Shown here: in pieces, positions 1-9,833 of the stretch
Layout: each line of letters starts with the position of its first letter
Numbering within the stretch: the first letter of the stretch is position 1
DNA from: Oceanobacillus sp. HTM 045
Lineage (GTDB): Bacteria > Pseudomonadota > Alphaproteobacteria > Rhodobacterales > Rhodobacteraceae
DNA: 64,000 nt
Direction: 5' to 3'
Assembly (NCBI GenBank): GCA_009733745.1
Contig: WNWL01000004.1
Location: forward strand, 312,001 to 376,000
Made by a program: the position numbers and the translations under genes
Notes under the pieces: generated by a model
Database searches by the model: none
Told to the model about the DNA's origin: nothing
Seen by the model: the letters and a program-made list of their open reading frames with translations, nothing else

Positions 1-925
1 CGCGCTCGGCGGGGATGCCGATGCCGTTGTCGGCCACCGAGATCACCCACGCATCGCCGAGCGCGGGGTCGCGATCCAGCCGTGCGCCGATGGAAATCTC
101 CGGCGCCGCGTCGTCGGGGCCGTAAAGGATCGCGTTGCCGATCAGGTTGTGGAGGACGAGCGTCATCTGCGCCCGGTCGCAGGGCAGGATCGGAAGTTCG
201 CCGACATCGAGGCGGGCGTCACTGCCCTCGATCTGGACGCCGAGGGTGCCCACGGCCTCCGCCACCACGTCTTCCAAGGGGATGGTCTCGATCTCCGGCA
301 CGCTGCAGGCGGAGCGGGCGAAGGCGCCGAGCCGGCGCGCCAGCGACGATGCGCGGCGCGCGCCTTCGAGGACGGCGTCGGCAAGCTCCCGCGCCTCGCC
401 GTACTCGCCTTGCGCGACGTCGCCGGCGAGGAGTTCCGCGGCGACGGTGACGCTGTTGAGCGGCGACTGGAGGTCGTGCGCGGCAGCGCTGGCATAGAGT
501 TGCAGGAACTCGTTGACCCGGCTTCGCGCGCCATTCGCGGCGGCGAGGGCGCGCTCGGCCGCGGCGGCGCGGGTTTCCGCCTCGTCCATCCTGCGGAAGA
601 CGAGGGCCGTGCCGGGGGGCTGCCCCTTCTCGCCCTTCACCGGCATGAGGGCGGCGCGGGCGTGGAAGGTCGAGCCGTCCTGCCGGCGGCAGGTGAACAG
701 GCGGATCGGCGCGGTATTGCCGTGATAGAGCGTGGCCGCGGCGCCGCCTTCCGGCGTGCAGAAGCGCCAAAGCGGCTGGCCGGCCACCTGGCCGAGGGTG
801 CAGCGGAACGCGGCTTCGAAGGCGCGGTTGACCCCGATCACCCGCTGCGCGCCGTTGGTCACCGCGATCGGGTCGGGACTTTCGTCGAACAGCGCCCTGA
901 GAAGTCGGGACGACGCTATCGTCAT
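1..925 (-). CDS. PAS-domain sensor histidine kinase, C-terminus cut by window edge
   Basis: Sensor kinase that would autophosphorylate on a histidine and signal to a response regulator not seen here. The reading frame is open from the ATG at 925 to the window edge (308 codons). Residues about 1-115 form a PAS-like sensor (ESPDPIAVTNG start), 115-135 an Ala/Arg-rich helical linker, then a HisKA segment with the presumed phospho-acceptor His150 in AAAHDLQSPL. The ATPase N box (HNLIGNAI, about 259-266) and the G1 box DNGIG (299-303) follow. No membrane segment is visible, so it looks cytoplasmic. The final ATPase part lies outside the window. It diverges from the CDGSH gene. Confidence 0.85.
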   Translation of the reverse strand, partial: MTIASSRLLRALFDESPDPIAVTNGAQRVIGVNRAFEAAFRCTLGQVAGQPLWRFCTPEGGAAATLYHGNTAPIRLFTCRRQDGSTFHARAALMPVKGEKGQPPGTALVFRRMDEAETRAAAAERALAAANGARSRVNEFLQLYASAAAHDLQSPLNSVTVAAELLAGDVAQGEYGEARELADAVLEGARRASSLARRLGAFARSACSVPEIETIPLEDVVAEAVGTLGVQIEGSDARLDVGELPILPCDRAQMTLVLHNLIGNAILYGPDDAAPEISIGARLDRDPALGDAWVISVADNGIGIPAER

Positions 926-1110
926 GCTCGGGTGCGCTCCTCGTCGGCGTGCCTGGGCGAAGTCATGTCAGGCGAAGTCATTGTGCATGGCGCCTTGTTG
1001 AGCGCAGTCTTGCGAGGCTCGGTGAAGGAACCCCTAACACTCAGACCTTGCAGCACCTCTTGGCGCATGTGACCGTTGCGCTACCGGCAGCAAGGGAAAG
1101 GTACCGAGCG

Positions 1111-1365
1111 ATGGCCGACGATCCCGACACCCAGCCCCGCCTCGCGCAGAAGGGGCCGTTCCCGGTCGAGGTGACGGCTGGGAAGACCTATTTCTGGTGC
1201 GCCTGCGGACGTTCCTCGCGCCAGCCGTTCTGCGATGGCAGCCACAAGGAGACGCCGTTCCAGCCCGTGAAGTACACCGCGGAGAAGGACGGCAGGCTGT
1301 TCTTCTGCGGCTGCAAACGCACCGGCAGGCAGCCGCTCTGCGACGGGACGCATTCGAAGCTTTGA
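1111..1365 (+). CDS. CDGSH iron-sulfur domain protein (two motifs)
   Basis: An 84-residue protein with two CDGSH-type zinc-finger-like motifs: C30-x-C32...C41-D-G-S-H45 and C66-x-C68...C77-D-G-T-H81. In this family the 3Cys-1His set binds a redox-active [2Fe-2S] cluster; the bacterial tandem form is a small cytoplasmic protein whose partner is generally unknown. The ATG at 1111 is chosen because family homology starts a few residues later; the longer open frame upstream encodes low-complexity residues. It is single-standing, divergent from the sensor kinase. Confidence 0.9.
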   Translation: MADDPDTQPRLAQKGPFPVEVTAGKTYFWCACGRSSRQPFCDGSHKETPFQPVKYTAEKDGRLFFCGCKRTGRQPLCDGTHSKL

Positions 1366-1446
1366 GGGGCTGATCCTTAGGCCGATTTCCGCTATCTTTC
1401 GCCGGTTGTTTCCCGCATCTCCTTCAATCGGGAGGATTTCGGTCTG

Positions 1447-2046
1447 GTGCGTTTTGCGACATGGCTGGCTGCCTGTGTCCTGTCGATGCCGGGCGTCGTC
1501 ACGCTTGCCGGAATGGCGCTGGCCGGGCCGCCGGGCGCACCGGAGGAGGTCGGCGACGCCGGGGAGATTCTTTTCAACGGCATGGTTGGCGGCTGTTGCC
1601 TCGACATCTGCGGCGAGAAAGATGCCGGCGGTCCCTCGCACGACGTGCACCGCTCGGCCCGTGCCCAGACACGCGAACCAACGGCGGCAGCGCTCGCCGT
1701 GCCGGACGGGATAGTGGTCTTTGCACTGAGAACGCCATCGCTCAAGGCCGAGTTGATCCGGTTGGAAGGCCGGGCCGGCGTGGGCTACTGGCGGCGCGGT
1801 GACGGTCCGGACATGTTCGAGGTTGTCGTGGAAACGGTGGATGTGCTCGACGTCGAGCACCGGATCGGCGGCCTCGCAGAGCTGCGGCTCGCCGTCTCGC
1901 AGCCCGACGCGCTCCTTCTCGCTCTTTCCGGGGACAGGTGGGACCTCGAAGCCTTCTCGCCGCGAAGCAGGGCGCCGCAAAGCGCCTGGCAGGTGTTGGA
2001 GCCGGTTCCTTTTCGCTACGACGTTACCGGTGCACCTGATGACTAG
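1447..2046 (+). CDS. Unknown secreted protein, first of an overlapping pair
   Basis: I do not recognise this 199-residue protein. It starts with GTG; GGAGGA at 1431-1436 is placed about ten bases upstream. Residues 1-26 look like a signal peptide (hydrophobic core followed by AGMALAG). A Cys-rich patch (GGCCLDICG, about residues 48-56) follows and the rest is an acidic soluble domain with several predicted beta strands. Its stop codon overlaps the start of the next gene by eight bases, which supports both frames and suggests translational coupling. A long opposite-strand frame here reads as a shadow. Confidence 0.6.
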   Translation: MRFATWLAACVLSMPGVVTLAGMALAGPPGAPEEVGDAGEILFNGMVGGCCLDICGEKDAGGPSHDVHRSARAQTREPTAAALAVPDGIVVFALRTPSLKAELIRLEGRAGVGYWRRGDGPDMFEVVVETVDVLDVEHRIGGLAELRLAVSQPDALLLALSGDRWDLEAFSPRSRAPQSAWQVLEPVPFRYDVTGAPDD

Positions 2047-2647
2047 AGGCTCCACGAGATTGCTCGCCCTGCGGCGGCTCGTGCCATTCATCTTGGCGGT
2101 GCTGGTCCCGTGCCTCGCGATGGCATTGCCCACCGCGGCCGGCGCGGGGGAACGGGTGCGGGTGGTGGACAACCCGTCGGGTCCCGGCGGGTACGTGCTG
2201 CCGGCGGGGACGTTCCGGCTGGACCTTCCGATCGACGCCCTCATGCGCTTTGAAATGGAACGGCACCTGCCTTTCGGACAGCGGACCACTATAACCGTTA
2301 CCCAGACCGGACCTGACGGAAAGGTTCGGAGGTACGAGTTCAAAACACTGACCATCATCGGCCTCCGCGACGACGGACCGGCCGGGCCGCTGGTCGTGCT
2401 TGCGGTGCCGGGTCACCTGGCAGGCGTGATCGCCGCGGCGAAGGCCGACGCGGGGAGCCGTGTGGAGTTCGGGAGCCTCTTCTCGTCGGAAGACTTCCGG
2501 CTCGATCTCCCGCCGCCGGAACCGGAGCGGAGGAAACCCGGGCTGTTCGAGTATCCCATCATCCGATGCAAGCAACGGGGAGACGGAGATGGGCCCGGGG
2601 AGCGGGTATGCTGGCGCAAGGTTCCGGAGCGCATCCCGAACCGGTGA
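2039..2647 (+). CDS. Unknown secreted protein, second of an overlapping pair
   Basis: A 202-residue protein with a long N-terminal hydrophobic signal (about residues 8-33, ending LPTAAGAG). The mature part is beta-rich and ends in a basic stretch containing two Cys (IIRCKQ and RVCWRK). No family recognised. The ATG at 2039 overlaps the stop of the upstream secreted protein gene (ATGACTAG), so the two probably act together in the periplasm. Codon use is a little less GC-biased at third positions than neighbouring housekeeping genes, which fits low expression or relatively recent acquisition. Confidence 0.65.
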   Translation: MTRGSTRLLALRRLVPFILAVLVPCLAMALPTAAGAGERVRVVDNPSGPGGYVLPAGTFRLDLPIDALMRFEMERHLPFGQRTTITVTQTGPDGKVRRYEFKTLTIIGLRDDGPAGPLVVLAVPGHLAGVIAAAKADAGSRVEFGSLFSSEDFRLDLPPPEPERRKPGLFEYPIIRCKQRGDGDGPGERVCWRKVPERIPNR

Positions 2648-2786
2648 GGCGCGCCGCGACGGAGCCCGGCGCAATGCCGCAGGGTGGAGTGCGGATGCTG
2701 GCCGGACCCTTCCAACGCCCGCGCATCCCGACTATAAGCGCCCGGTTTGACGGGAGCACGGCTGGCGGGACGGCCGGGAGGACACG

Positions 2787-4079
<1,293 letters not shown>

Positions 4080-4081
4080 GG

Positions 4082-4113
4082 CGGCGCCCCTGGCGGGGTG
4101 CTCAAGCTTGAGC
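4082..4113 (+). terminator. Possible purA terminator region
   Basis: Just after the purA stop there is a short GC hairpin (GCCCC/CGGGG around 4085-4098) followed by a perfect 14-bp palindrome GCTCAAGCTTGAGC at 4100-4113. There is no T-run, so a Rho-independent terminator is only a possibility; the palindrome could also be a protein-binding site. Confidence 0.3.
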
Positions 4114-4242
4114 GCTTCGCAACCTGCTGGAAATGTTGAGTAAAAGTGTTAACGCGCCGCGGGTTGGACTGCGCGCGCCCGTGGCTTGACGTTCCGATGC
4201 GCTCCGGAAACGATACACGGAGTGCAACGGAAGGGATCGGGC

Positions 4243-4614
4243 ATGACCGGACTGATGAAACGCGTTGCCGCGGCCCTCTGCGTCGCGGGCGGGCTCGCCC
4301 TCGCCGGGACGCCTGCGCTGGCCGGGGACCCGGCGGTCGGCGACGTGATCGAGTTCGACGGCCAGACGATGAAGGTGGTCGGGGCCGGTACCGAGCCGTT
4401 CGAGGCCATCGCCAACGGCGACAGCTACATCGTGGTGATCGACTGGACGCAGGCGGTCGGCGTCATCGTCCCGCCCGCCGGCGCGGTGCTGAAGCTCGAC
4501 CCCTCGGTGCCGATGATGACCATCGACGGCAAGGCCTACCCGCCGTTCGAGAGCAGCTACCTGAAGCGGAACGGCAAGGGCCACCCGTACATGCTGCTGG
4601 AGATCGTGCGCTGA
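4243..4614 (+). CDS. Unknown exported protein, 123 aa
   Basis: Not recognised as a named family. Residues 1-27 form a classical signal peptide (KR, hydrophobic core, TPALA|GDP), so the mature protein of about 96 residues is periplasmic. It has alternating short beta strands (VGDVIEFDGQTMKVVG..., SYIVVIDW, AVLKLD) suggesting a small beta barrel or sandwich, with no Cys. The ATG at 4243 is chosen to place the signal peptide directly at the start. TTGACG at 4186-4191 could be a -35 element, with a poorly spaced -10. It converges on the phospholipase-like gene. Confidence 0.7.
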   Translation: MTGLMKRVAAALCVAGGLALAGTPALAGDPAVGDVIEFDGQTMKVVGAGTEPFEAIANGDSYIVVIDWTQAVGVIVPPAGAVLKLDPSVPMMTIDGKAYPPFESSYLKRNGKGHPYMLLEIVR

Positions 4615-4638
4615 GGCGCGGCGCCTGACCGGTGGGCG

Positions 4639-5700
4639 TCAGCGCCCCGCCTCCTTCTTCAGGAAGTCGATGCAGGCCTGCTCGTCGCCCGTCGTCCAGC
4701 CCTCGTCGAGCACCTTGATGAGGATGTCCACCACCTTGCCGTCGCCGACCACTGCCCTGGTGACCTTGTGGCCGGGGTTCTTGCGGAGCCGCGAGACGTA
4801 GTAGTGGGCCACGTCGTCGGCGTCGACGGTGTGGTACTCGTTCAGCCGCCAGAACGCCTTGTAGATCTTGCCGGTATTGGTGCCGAGCTTGTCGAAGATG
4901 GCGTCGGCCATGCCCTCCTCGTCGAAGTTGAAGGCATGGTTGCCGTTGCCCCAGACGATGCCGTTCCAGTAGTCGTCGACAAGGTCATAGGCGCCGTCGC
5001 GCTCCTTCGAGAGACGGGAGGAGGCCTTCAGCCACTTGTCGCGGTAGCCGATCCAGCCGTCGAGCGCGGCGGGGGACTTCGTGCCCGAGGCGCGTGCCTT
5101 CCCGACATTTGCGAACACGAGATGCAGGAGCGCCTTGACCGCGTTCTTGGCGAGCTTACCCTCCAGCGAGAGCGTGCCGGCCTTCTTGTCCCACCACGTC
5201 GTGTCGGCGTGCTCGTGGCCGTCCTTCTCGGCGCCGGCATACATCTTGATGTGGGTGATCGCGCCGGGCATCGTCGGCCCGGCGGCGCGCTCGCGGACGC
5301 AGTGGCCGCCGGCGAAGCTGTCCTCGATGGCATGGGCCGCGTAGCCGAGATCGTCGATATGGTACTGGCCGTTCGAGCCGACCGCGGCCTTGGCGAAGGC
5401 AAGCGCGTTCTCCCGGATCCACTTGCAGGCATCTTCCCAGGCGCCGTAGGGGCTCTGGCCGTCGAAGCGGCGCATGAAGTGGTGCTTCTGGGCAAAGTTC
5501 GACCAGTGGCCGGTCGTCGCGACGTCGATGATGTCGCGGTAGACGGCATGGTCGGCCGGCGTGGTGTAGGTAACGGTACTGTAGCTGCGGTGCGGCATGT
5601 GGAGCTGCATGTGGTTGAAACTGCCGGACGCGGAGCCGGTCTCCTTCAGGAACTCGCGAATGGCGGTGGCAGTGACGGTCTTGTGGCCGGACAGGTCCAT
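4639..5700 (-). CDS. Zinc-dependent phospholipase C / S1-P1 nuclease-like protein
   Basis: A 353-residue protein whose middle holds YAAHAIEDSFAGGHC, resembling the H-x3-D-x6-H metal signature of the zinc phospholipase C / P1 nuclease fold. Other conserved-looking histidines (HHFMRRF, HIKMYAG, HEHADTTWWD) could complete a zinc site. Substrate unknown: phospholipid or nucleic acid are both possible. The ATG at 5700 is preceded by GAGGA at good spacing; upstream extension is unlikely. No signal peptide is evident from this start, unusual because family members are normally secreted. Confidence 0.6.
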   Translation of the reverse strand: MDLSGHKTVTATAIREFLKETGSASGSFNHMQLHMPHRSYSTVTYTTPADHAVYRDIIDVATTGHWSNFAQKHHFMRRFDGQSPYGAWEDACKWIRENALAFAKAAVGSNGQYHIDDLGYAAHAIEDSFAGGHCVRERAAGPTMPGAITHIKMYAGAEKDGHEHADTTWWDKKAGTLSLEGKLAKNAVKALLHLVFANVGKARASGTKSPAALDGWIGYRDKWLKASSRLSKERDGAYDLVDDYWNGIVWGNGNHAFNFDEEGMADAIFDKLGTNTGKIYKAFWRLNEYHTVDADDVAHYYVSRLRKNPGHKVTRAVVGDGKVVDILIKVLDEGWTTGDEQACIDFLKKEAGR

Positions 5701-5912
5701 GATCAATTCCTCAAACAGGGTCCGGGCGAACGCTGTGCGAAGCAGCGGAAGAAAGCTTCGGCAGGCGATGGCCCGCCCGGGAAAATCAGGCAAAGAATGG
5801 GAAGATCATACGCTTCGGGGCATGCCCGCGCAATCAGCAGGCGTTCCGGGGGGTCGAGGGGCGGCGAAACGGCCTATCGACGGCGCGCGTCTGGCGGGCT
5901 ATTTCCCCGCAC

Positions 5913-6137
5913 ATGACCTACCGCACCCGCAAATGGCTCGCGCTCGCGCTGCTGCTCGTCTGGATGCCGCTCTTCGTGGTGGTGGCGACGACCATCGTCA
6001 GCGAGATCGAACGGCCGCACATCCTTCTGGAACTGGCGATCTATGTCGGGCTCGGCATCGTCTGGGCGCTGCCGTTCCGCCGGGTCTTCCTCGGTGTCGG
6101 CAAGCCCGACCCGAATGCGCCGCCCCCGAAAGACTAG
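5913..6137 (+). CDS. DUF2842 small membrane protein
   Basis: A 74-residue protein with two membrane helices (about residues 8-28 and 40-57) and a Pro-rich tail (DPNAPPPKD). Size, topology and the N-terminal RKW pattern fit DUF2842, an alphaproteobacterial family of unknown function. It sits alone between the convergent acidic protein gene and the divergent phospholipase-like gene. Confidence 0.75.
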   Translation: MTYRTRKWLALALLLVWMPLFVVVATTIVSEIERPHILLELAIYVGLGIVWALPFRRVFLGVGKPDPNAPPPKD

Positions 6138-6161
6138 GGGCGGGCGCGGGCCCGGGGGCTG

Positions 6162-8132
6162 TCAGCCCCGGTAGCGTGACCTGGCCGTCTGCGACATCGC
6201 GAAGACGCCGTCCTCGACCAGCACCAGCGTGCCTTCGCGCACCAGCCGGCCGAAGCCCTTGATCCGGGCTTCCAGCGAGCGCGGCTGGTCGCCGGGGATC
6301 TTGTCGAACACGTCCATCACGTCGCGGCGGGTGAAGCGGGTCTGCTTCTTCTCGATCGTCAGGTAGGCCGCCGCGGCGGCGAGCAGTTCCGGGACGGTCT
6401 CGGCCTTGGCGTCCTGGGCGAAGTCGGCCGCGTCGCGCCCGCTCGCGGCTTGTGTCTCGGCCGCGGCTTCCGCCTCGGGCTCGGGGGTGCCGAGGCGGGT
6501 CGCCTCGCCGAAACGGGCGACGCCGGCGTGGTATCCGCCCGCCGCGCCCGGTGCCTCCGGCTCTTCGTCCAGCCCGAAATCCATGTCGGCGGGGGAGGGA
6601 TGCGCTGGCTCCTGAGCGGCATGGCCGCCGCCGAGGCCGAGCCGGGCGCGCAGGTCCGATGCGCTGGTAGAAGGTTCTTCCTCCACGCCGCCCGCCATCG
6701 CCGGCTCGGGTTCCCGCTCCGGCTCTGGCGCCATTTGCGGCTCCGGCTCGAACACCGGCGCGGTGGCGGGCTGCTCATCCGCCATGTCGACGAACAGGTT
6801 GAGCGCAGGCTCCTCTTCGCCCGCGCCGGCCTCTTCGGCCACGGGTTCCGCGCCTTCGTCCGCTTCCGGGGCCTCGTCCGCCACCGGGGTGCCGGGATCC
6901 AGCAGGCTGGAGAGGATATCATCCTCCGTGGCGTCGGCGCGCTCGGACGATGTCAGCGTGAGCTCGCCCGGCTCCTCCGCCTTGGTTTCCATGTCGCCCC
7001 TGTCCGGCGCTTCGATGATCACTTCCTCAGCGGAGGTCAGCGGGATCGCCTCCTCGTCCAGCTCCGCTTCGGCTTCCACGAAATCTGCCGCCATGTCTTC
7101 GGGCGCGTCCCCGGCCATATCTCCCGCCACCTCATCCGGGCGGGAATCCGTGCCGGAGAAGGTCGGCGCGTCGTCGGAACCCAGGACCTTTGCAAAGGCC
7201 CGCGCGAGGAAAGACGACCGGTCGTCCACCGGCGGCTCGACCTCCTGCATCGCGGCAGGCGCATCTTCGGGGGCGGCGGTCTCGGCGCCCACAAGCGTCT
7301 CCCCGTCGGGGTGGCTTGCCCGCGCCGAGAAGGCGGCCGTGTCCAGCACGTCGTCGAGGCTGACATTCTCCGGCCCGGCGTCCAGCATTCCCGGCGACAG
7401 CGGTGCGTCCGCGGGTTCGTCTTCCGCGCCGTCATCAGCGGGGTCCGCCGCCTCGGCCTCGACCGGGGGCTCATCGTCCGTCGCGGTGCCGGTGTCGTCC
7501 CGCGCGCCCGCCGAGAGAACCAGCGGTTGCTGCTCGTCCTCGCCGTCGAACGCCTCCGGGTCGATGTCGGCGCCGGAGGGACCGAGATCCCACTCGTCGG
7601 TGCCGTCTTCTTCCTCGGCCTCGATGGCTTCGGTTGCCGTTACTTCGGTCTCAGGTGCCTCCGCCTCCGACGGTTCGGCTTCGGCGGCATCTTCCTCTTC
7701 CGCCTCGCCCGAGGATGCGGCGACCGCTGCCGCGGCAACCGCGCCCGCCGCCACGGCGGTCGTGACCGTGGCCGCAGGTGCTTCCGGCTTCCCGGGCTCG
7801 AGCGGCGCGAGGTCGGCGGAAGCGCCGGGTGCCGCTTCAGCCTGCGTGCCGCCGCCCTCCGCCGCCGGGGAGGCGCGCAGCACGGTCAGGCTCGGGACGA
7901 CGCTGAGCTCCTCCGACGGCATGTCCATGCCCTCGCGAAGCTGGATCATCAGCGTGTCCAGCGTGTCCGCCGTCAGCTCGACCGAAAGGCGCGTGGTCTC
8001 GGGATGTTCCTCGGCCAGGTCCTGCACGGCGCGGATGACGTGACGCAGCACACGCGCGGGATCGTCATAGCCGGCGATGGAGCAGGCAAAGTCGCCAAAT
8101 CGGATATCGAGCGTCTTGTCGCTGGTGCTCAT
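6162..8132 (-). CDS. Large acidic low-complexity protein with conserved ends
   Basis: A 656-residue protein with three parts: a conserved N-terminal segment (about 1-90, FGDFACSIAGYDDPARVLRHVIRAVQDL), a very long Glu/Asp/Ala/Pro-rich middle (about 95-570), and a conserved C-terminal segment (about 580-656, FTRRDVMDVFDKI...GVFAMSQTARSRYRG). A short Ala/Val run in the middle (TTAVAAGAVAAAAVAASS) could be mistaken for a membrane helix. I recall similar Rhodobacterales proteins being labelled CheA-like, but no kinase motif is visible, so I assign no function. It diverges from thiN. Confidence 0.8.
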   Translation of the reverse strand: MSTSDKTLDIRFGDFACSIAGYDDPARVLRHVIRAVQDLAEEHPETTRLSVELTADTLDTLMIQLREGMDMPSEELSVVPSLTVLRASPAAEGGGTQAEAAPGASADLAPLEPGKPEAPAATVTTAVAAGAVAAAAVAASSGEAEEEDAAEAEPSEAEAPETEVTATEAIEAEEEDGTDEWDLGPSGADIDPEAFDGEDEQQPLVLSAGARDDTGTATDDEPPVEAEAADPADDGAEDEPADAPLSPGMLDAGPENVSLDDVLDTAAFSARASHPDGETLVGAETAAPEDAPAAMQEVEPPVDDRSSFLARAFAKVLGSDDAPTFSGTDSRPDEVAGDMAGDAPEDMAADFVEAEAELDEEAIPLTSAEEVIIEAPDRGDMETKAEEPGELTLTSSERADATEDDILSSLLDPGTPVADEAPEADEGAEPVAEEAGAGEEEPALNLFVDMADEQPATAPVFEPEPQMAPEPEREPEPAMAGGVEEEPSTSASDLRARLGLGGGHAAQEPAHPSPADMDFGLDEEPEAPGAAGGYHAGVARFGEATRLGTPEPEAEAAAETQAASGRDAADFAQDAKAETVPELLAAAAAYLTIEKKQTRFTRRDVMDVFDKIPGDQPRSLEARIKGFGRLVREGTLVLVEDGVFAMSQTARSRYRG

Positions 8133-8277
8133 TCTTGTTCTCCTGCCTTCCGGCCTCGGGCGCGAGCCTCGCGCAGATGGTCAATTCCGTCAAGGAGTTG
8201 ACCGCACCGGCCGGGGGCGCTTGATCTCCTCCCAGAGAACGCACCAAGATGTTGACAGCAATACGGCGGAGGGCCCG

Positions 8278-8967
8278 GTGAAGCGCGATCTTATGGTGTT
8301 CGACGGCCCGGTTACGCTGGTCGGAGGCGGTGAACTCGATGCCGGGTTGATCGCCGCAGCGCGGGAAATCGCGCCGCGTGTCGTCGCGGCCGACCGCGGT
8401 GCCGACCGGCTCGACGGGTTCGGCGTGCCCGAGGACCAGGTCGCCGCGGTGATCGGCGACCTCGACAGCATCGCCGACCGCGCCCGGTGGGAAGGCGGCG
8501 CGACCCGTGTCCTGCATCTCGAGGAGCAGGAGACGACCGATTTCGAGAAATGCCTCTACAGCACCGAGGCGCCGCTCTATGTCGCGGTCGGCTTCACCGG
8601 GCGCCGGGTCGATCACACGCTCGCGGTGCTGCACGCGCTGCTCTCCAACTCGGCGAAGCGGGTCATCGTGCTGGGGCCGGACGATGCCGTGGCGCTGGTC
8701 CCGCCGGGCGGTATCGCGCTGGACCTCGCGGTCGGCGCGCGGGTCTCGTTCTTCCCGCTCGCGCCGGTAAACGGCGTGGCGTCAGAGGGGCTGGAATGGC
8801 CCATCGACGGTCTCGATTTCGCGCCCGGGTGGCGGATCGGCACCTCGAACCGCGCCACGGCGGCGCGGGTCTCGGCCCGGTTCGACGGCCCGCCGATGCT
8901 GGTGATGGTCGAGCGCCGCTTCCTCGGCACGCTCGCGGCGGCGGTGGGGGGCGCGTCGCAGGCATGA
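8278..8967 (+). CDS. thiN: Thiamine pyrophosphokinase
   Basis: Transfers pyrophosphate from ATP to thiamine, giving thiamine diphosphate. Family motifs are visible: VAADRGADRL (about 37-46), IGDLDSI (about 60-66), TTDFEKCL and FTGRRVDHTL (the GGR-DH equivalent), followed by a C-terminal beta domain. The GTG at 8278 is preferred because GGAGGG lies about five bases upstream; an ATG at 8293 is the alternative (224 aa). The last codons overlap the YjbR-like gene by ATGA. Confidence 0.85.
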   Translation: MKRDLMVFDGPVTLVGGGELDAGLIAAAREIAPRVVAADRGADRLDGFGVPEDQVAAVIGDLDSIADRARWEGGATRVLHLEEQETTDFEKCLYSTEAPLYVAVGFTGRRVDHTLAVLHALLSNSAKRVIVLGPDDAVALVPPGGIALDLAVGARVSFFPLAPVNGVASEGLEWPIDGLDFAPGWRIGTSNRATAARVSARFDGPPMLVMVERRFLGTLAAAVGGASQA

Positions 8968-9347
8968 CCCAAGAAGAGTTCAACGTGTTCTGCGCCAGCC
9001 TGCCGGCGACCACCCACGTGGTGCAGTGGGGCGACTCGGATGTCTGGAAGGTCGGCGGCAAGGTCTTCGCCATCGGCGGCTGGCGCGAGGACGGTCCGGC
9101 CTTCGTCTTCAAGGTTTCCGAGATCGCCTACGAGGTGCTGAGCGACATGCCGGGCCTGCGCCCTGCGCCCTACCTGGCCTCGCGCGGCATGAAGTGGATC
9201 CAGCACTATGCCGCGCCGGGGCTTTCCGACGCGGAGTTGCGGGCGCATATCGAACGCTCGCACGACATCGTCGCGCGCGGGCTGCCGAAGAAGGTGCAGC
9301 GCGCGCTCGGCGTCGGGATCGCGCGGGACGGCGCTCAGCCGATCTGA
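8964..9347 (+). CDS. MmcQ/YjbR family DNA-binding-like protein
   Basis: A 127-residue protein matching the YjbR/MmcQ pattern: an N-terminal FCASLPATTHVVQWGDSDVWKV segment, a central FAIGG...AFVFKVS strand pair and a PAPYLASRGMKWIQ segment, then a helical end. The family has a CyaY-like, double wing fold; the cellular role is unclear. It overlaps thiN by four bases (ATGA) and its 3' end overlaps the convergent CMD gene by 13 bases. Confidence 0.85.
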   Translation: MTQEEFNVFCASLPATTHVVQWGDSDVWKVGGKVFAIGGWREDGPAFVFKVSEIAYEVLSDMPGLRPAPYLASRGMKWIQHYAAPGLSDAELRAHIERSHDIVARGLPKKVQRALGVGIARDGAQPI

Positions 9348-9733
9348 AACGCCTCGTCCACCGGCGTCTGGAGCGCGGTCACCAGCGCGTTGGTCTGCGC
9401 CGCCATGCCGATCACGGCGAGAAGCTCCGCGTGCTGCGCCTCGGTCATGCCCTTCGCCTTCGCGGCGGCGGTGTGGGAGTGGACGCAATAGCTGCAACCG
9501 TTCGCGACGGAAACGGCGATGTAGATCAGTTCCTTGGTCAACGGGTCGAGCGCGCCGGGTCCCATGATCTCCTTCAGCCGGTTCCAGGTCGCGGCGAGCA
9601 GGGCCGGGTCGTGGGCGAGCGTGCGCCAGAAATTGTTGACGAAATCGGTCTTGCGGGTCGCGCGGATGTCGTCGAATACCGCGCGCGCCTCGGGCGAGAG
9701 CGCCTCGTCGTCGAGGATCGGTGTGGTCGCCAT
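9335..9733 (-). CDS. Carboxymuconolactone decarboxylase-family (AhpD-like) protein
   Basis: A 132-residue protein with the AhpD-type motif C80-SY-C83-V-H85-S-H87, used in this family for thiol-disulfide chemistry or decarboxylation. The presence of CxxC plus His favours a peroxidase-like or redox role over aromatic catabolism; no catabolic neighbours are present. The ATG at 9733 is chosen because the family's N-terminus starts here and upstream residues are low complexity. Confidence 0.85.
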   Translation of the reverse strand: MATTPILDDEALSPEARAVFDDIRATRKTDFVNNFWRTLAHDPALLAATWNRLKEIMGPGALDPLTKELIYIAVSVANGCSYCVHSHTAAAKAKGMTEAQHAELLAVIGMAAQTNALVTALQTPVDEAFQIG

Positions 9734-9833
9734 GCCAGTCTCCTGCCTGTCTCGTGCCTGCCGGGTGCATGATGCTGCGGCGGCAGGCACCCGGCAAGCG
9801 GGCAGGATGCGACCCGTCAGCGCCTCGACCGCC

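Noticed and set aside
1081-2358. 425-codon minus-strand open frame opposite the secreted protein pair
   Set aside because: Its translation is basic low complexity; the plus-strand pair has signal peptides, a ribosome site and an overlapping start-stop joint.
8179-8203. GGTCAA/TTGACC inverted repeat between the acidic protein gene and thiN
   Set aside because: Six-base arms with a 13-base spacer and no matching regulator; could be paired -35 elements but no -10 boxes fit.
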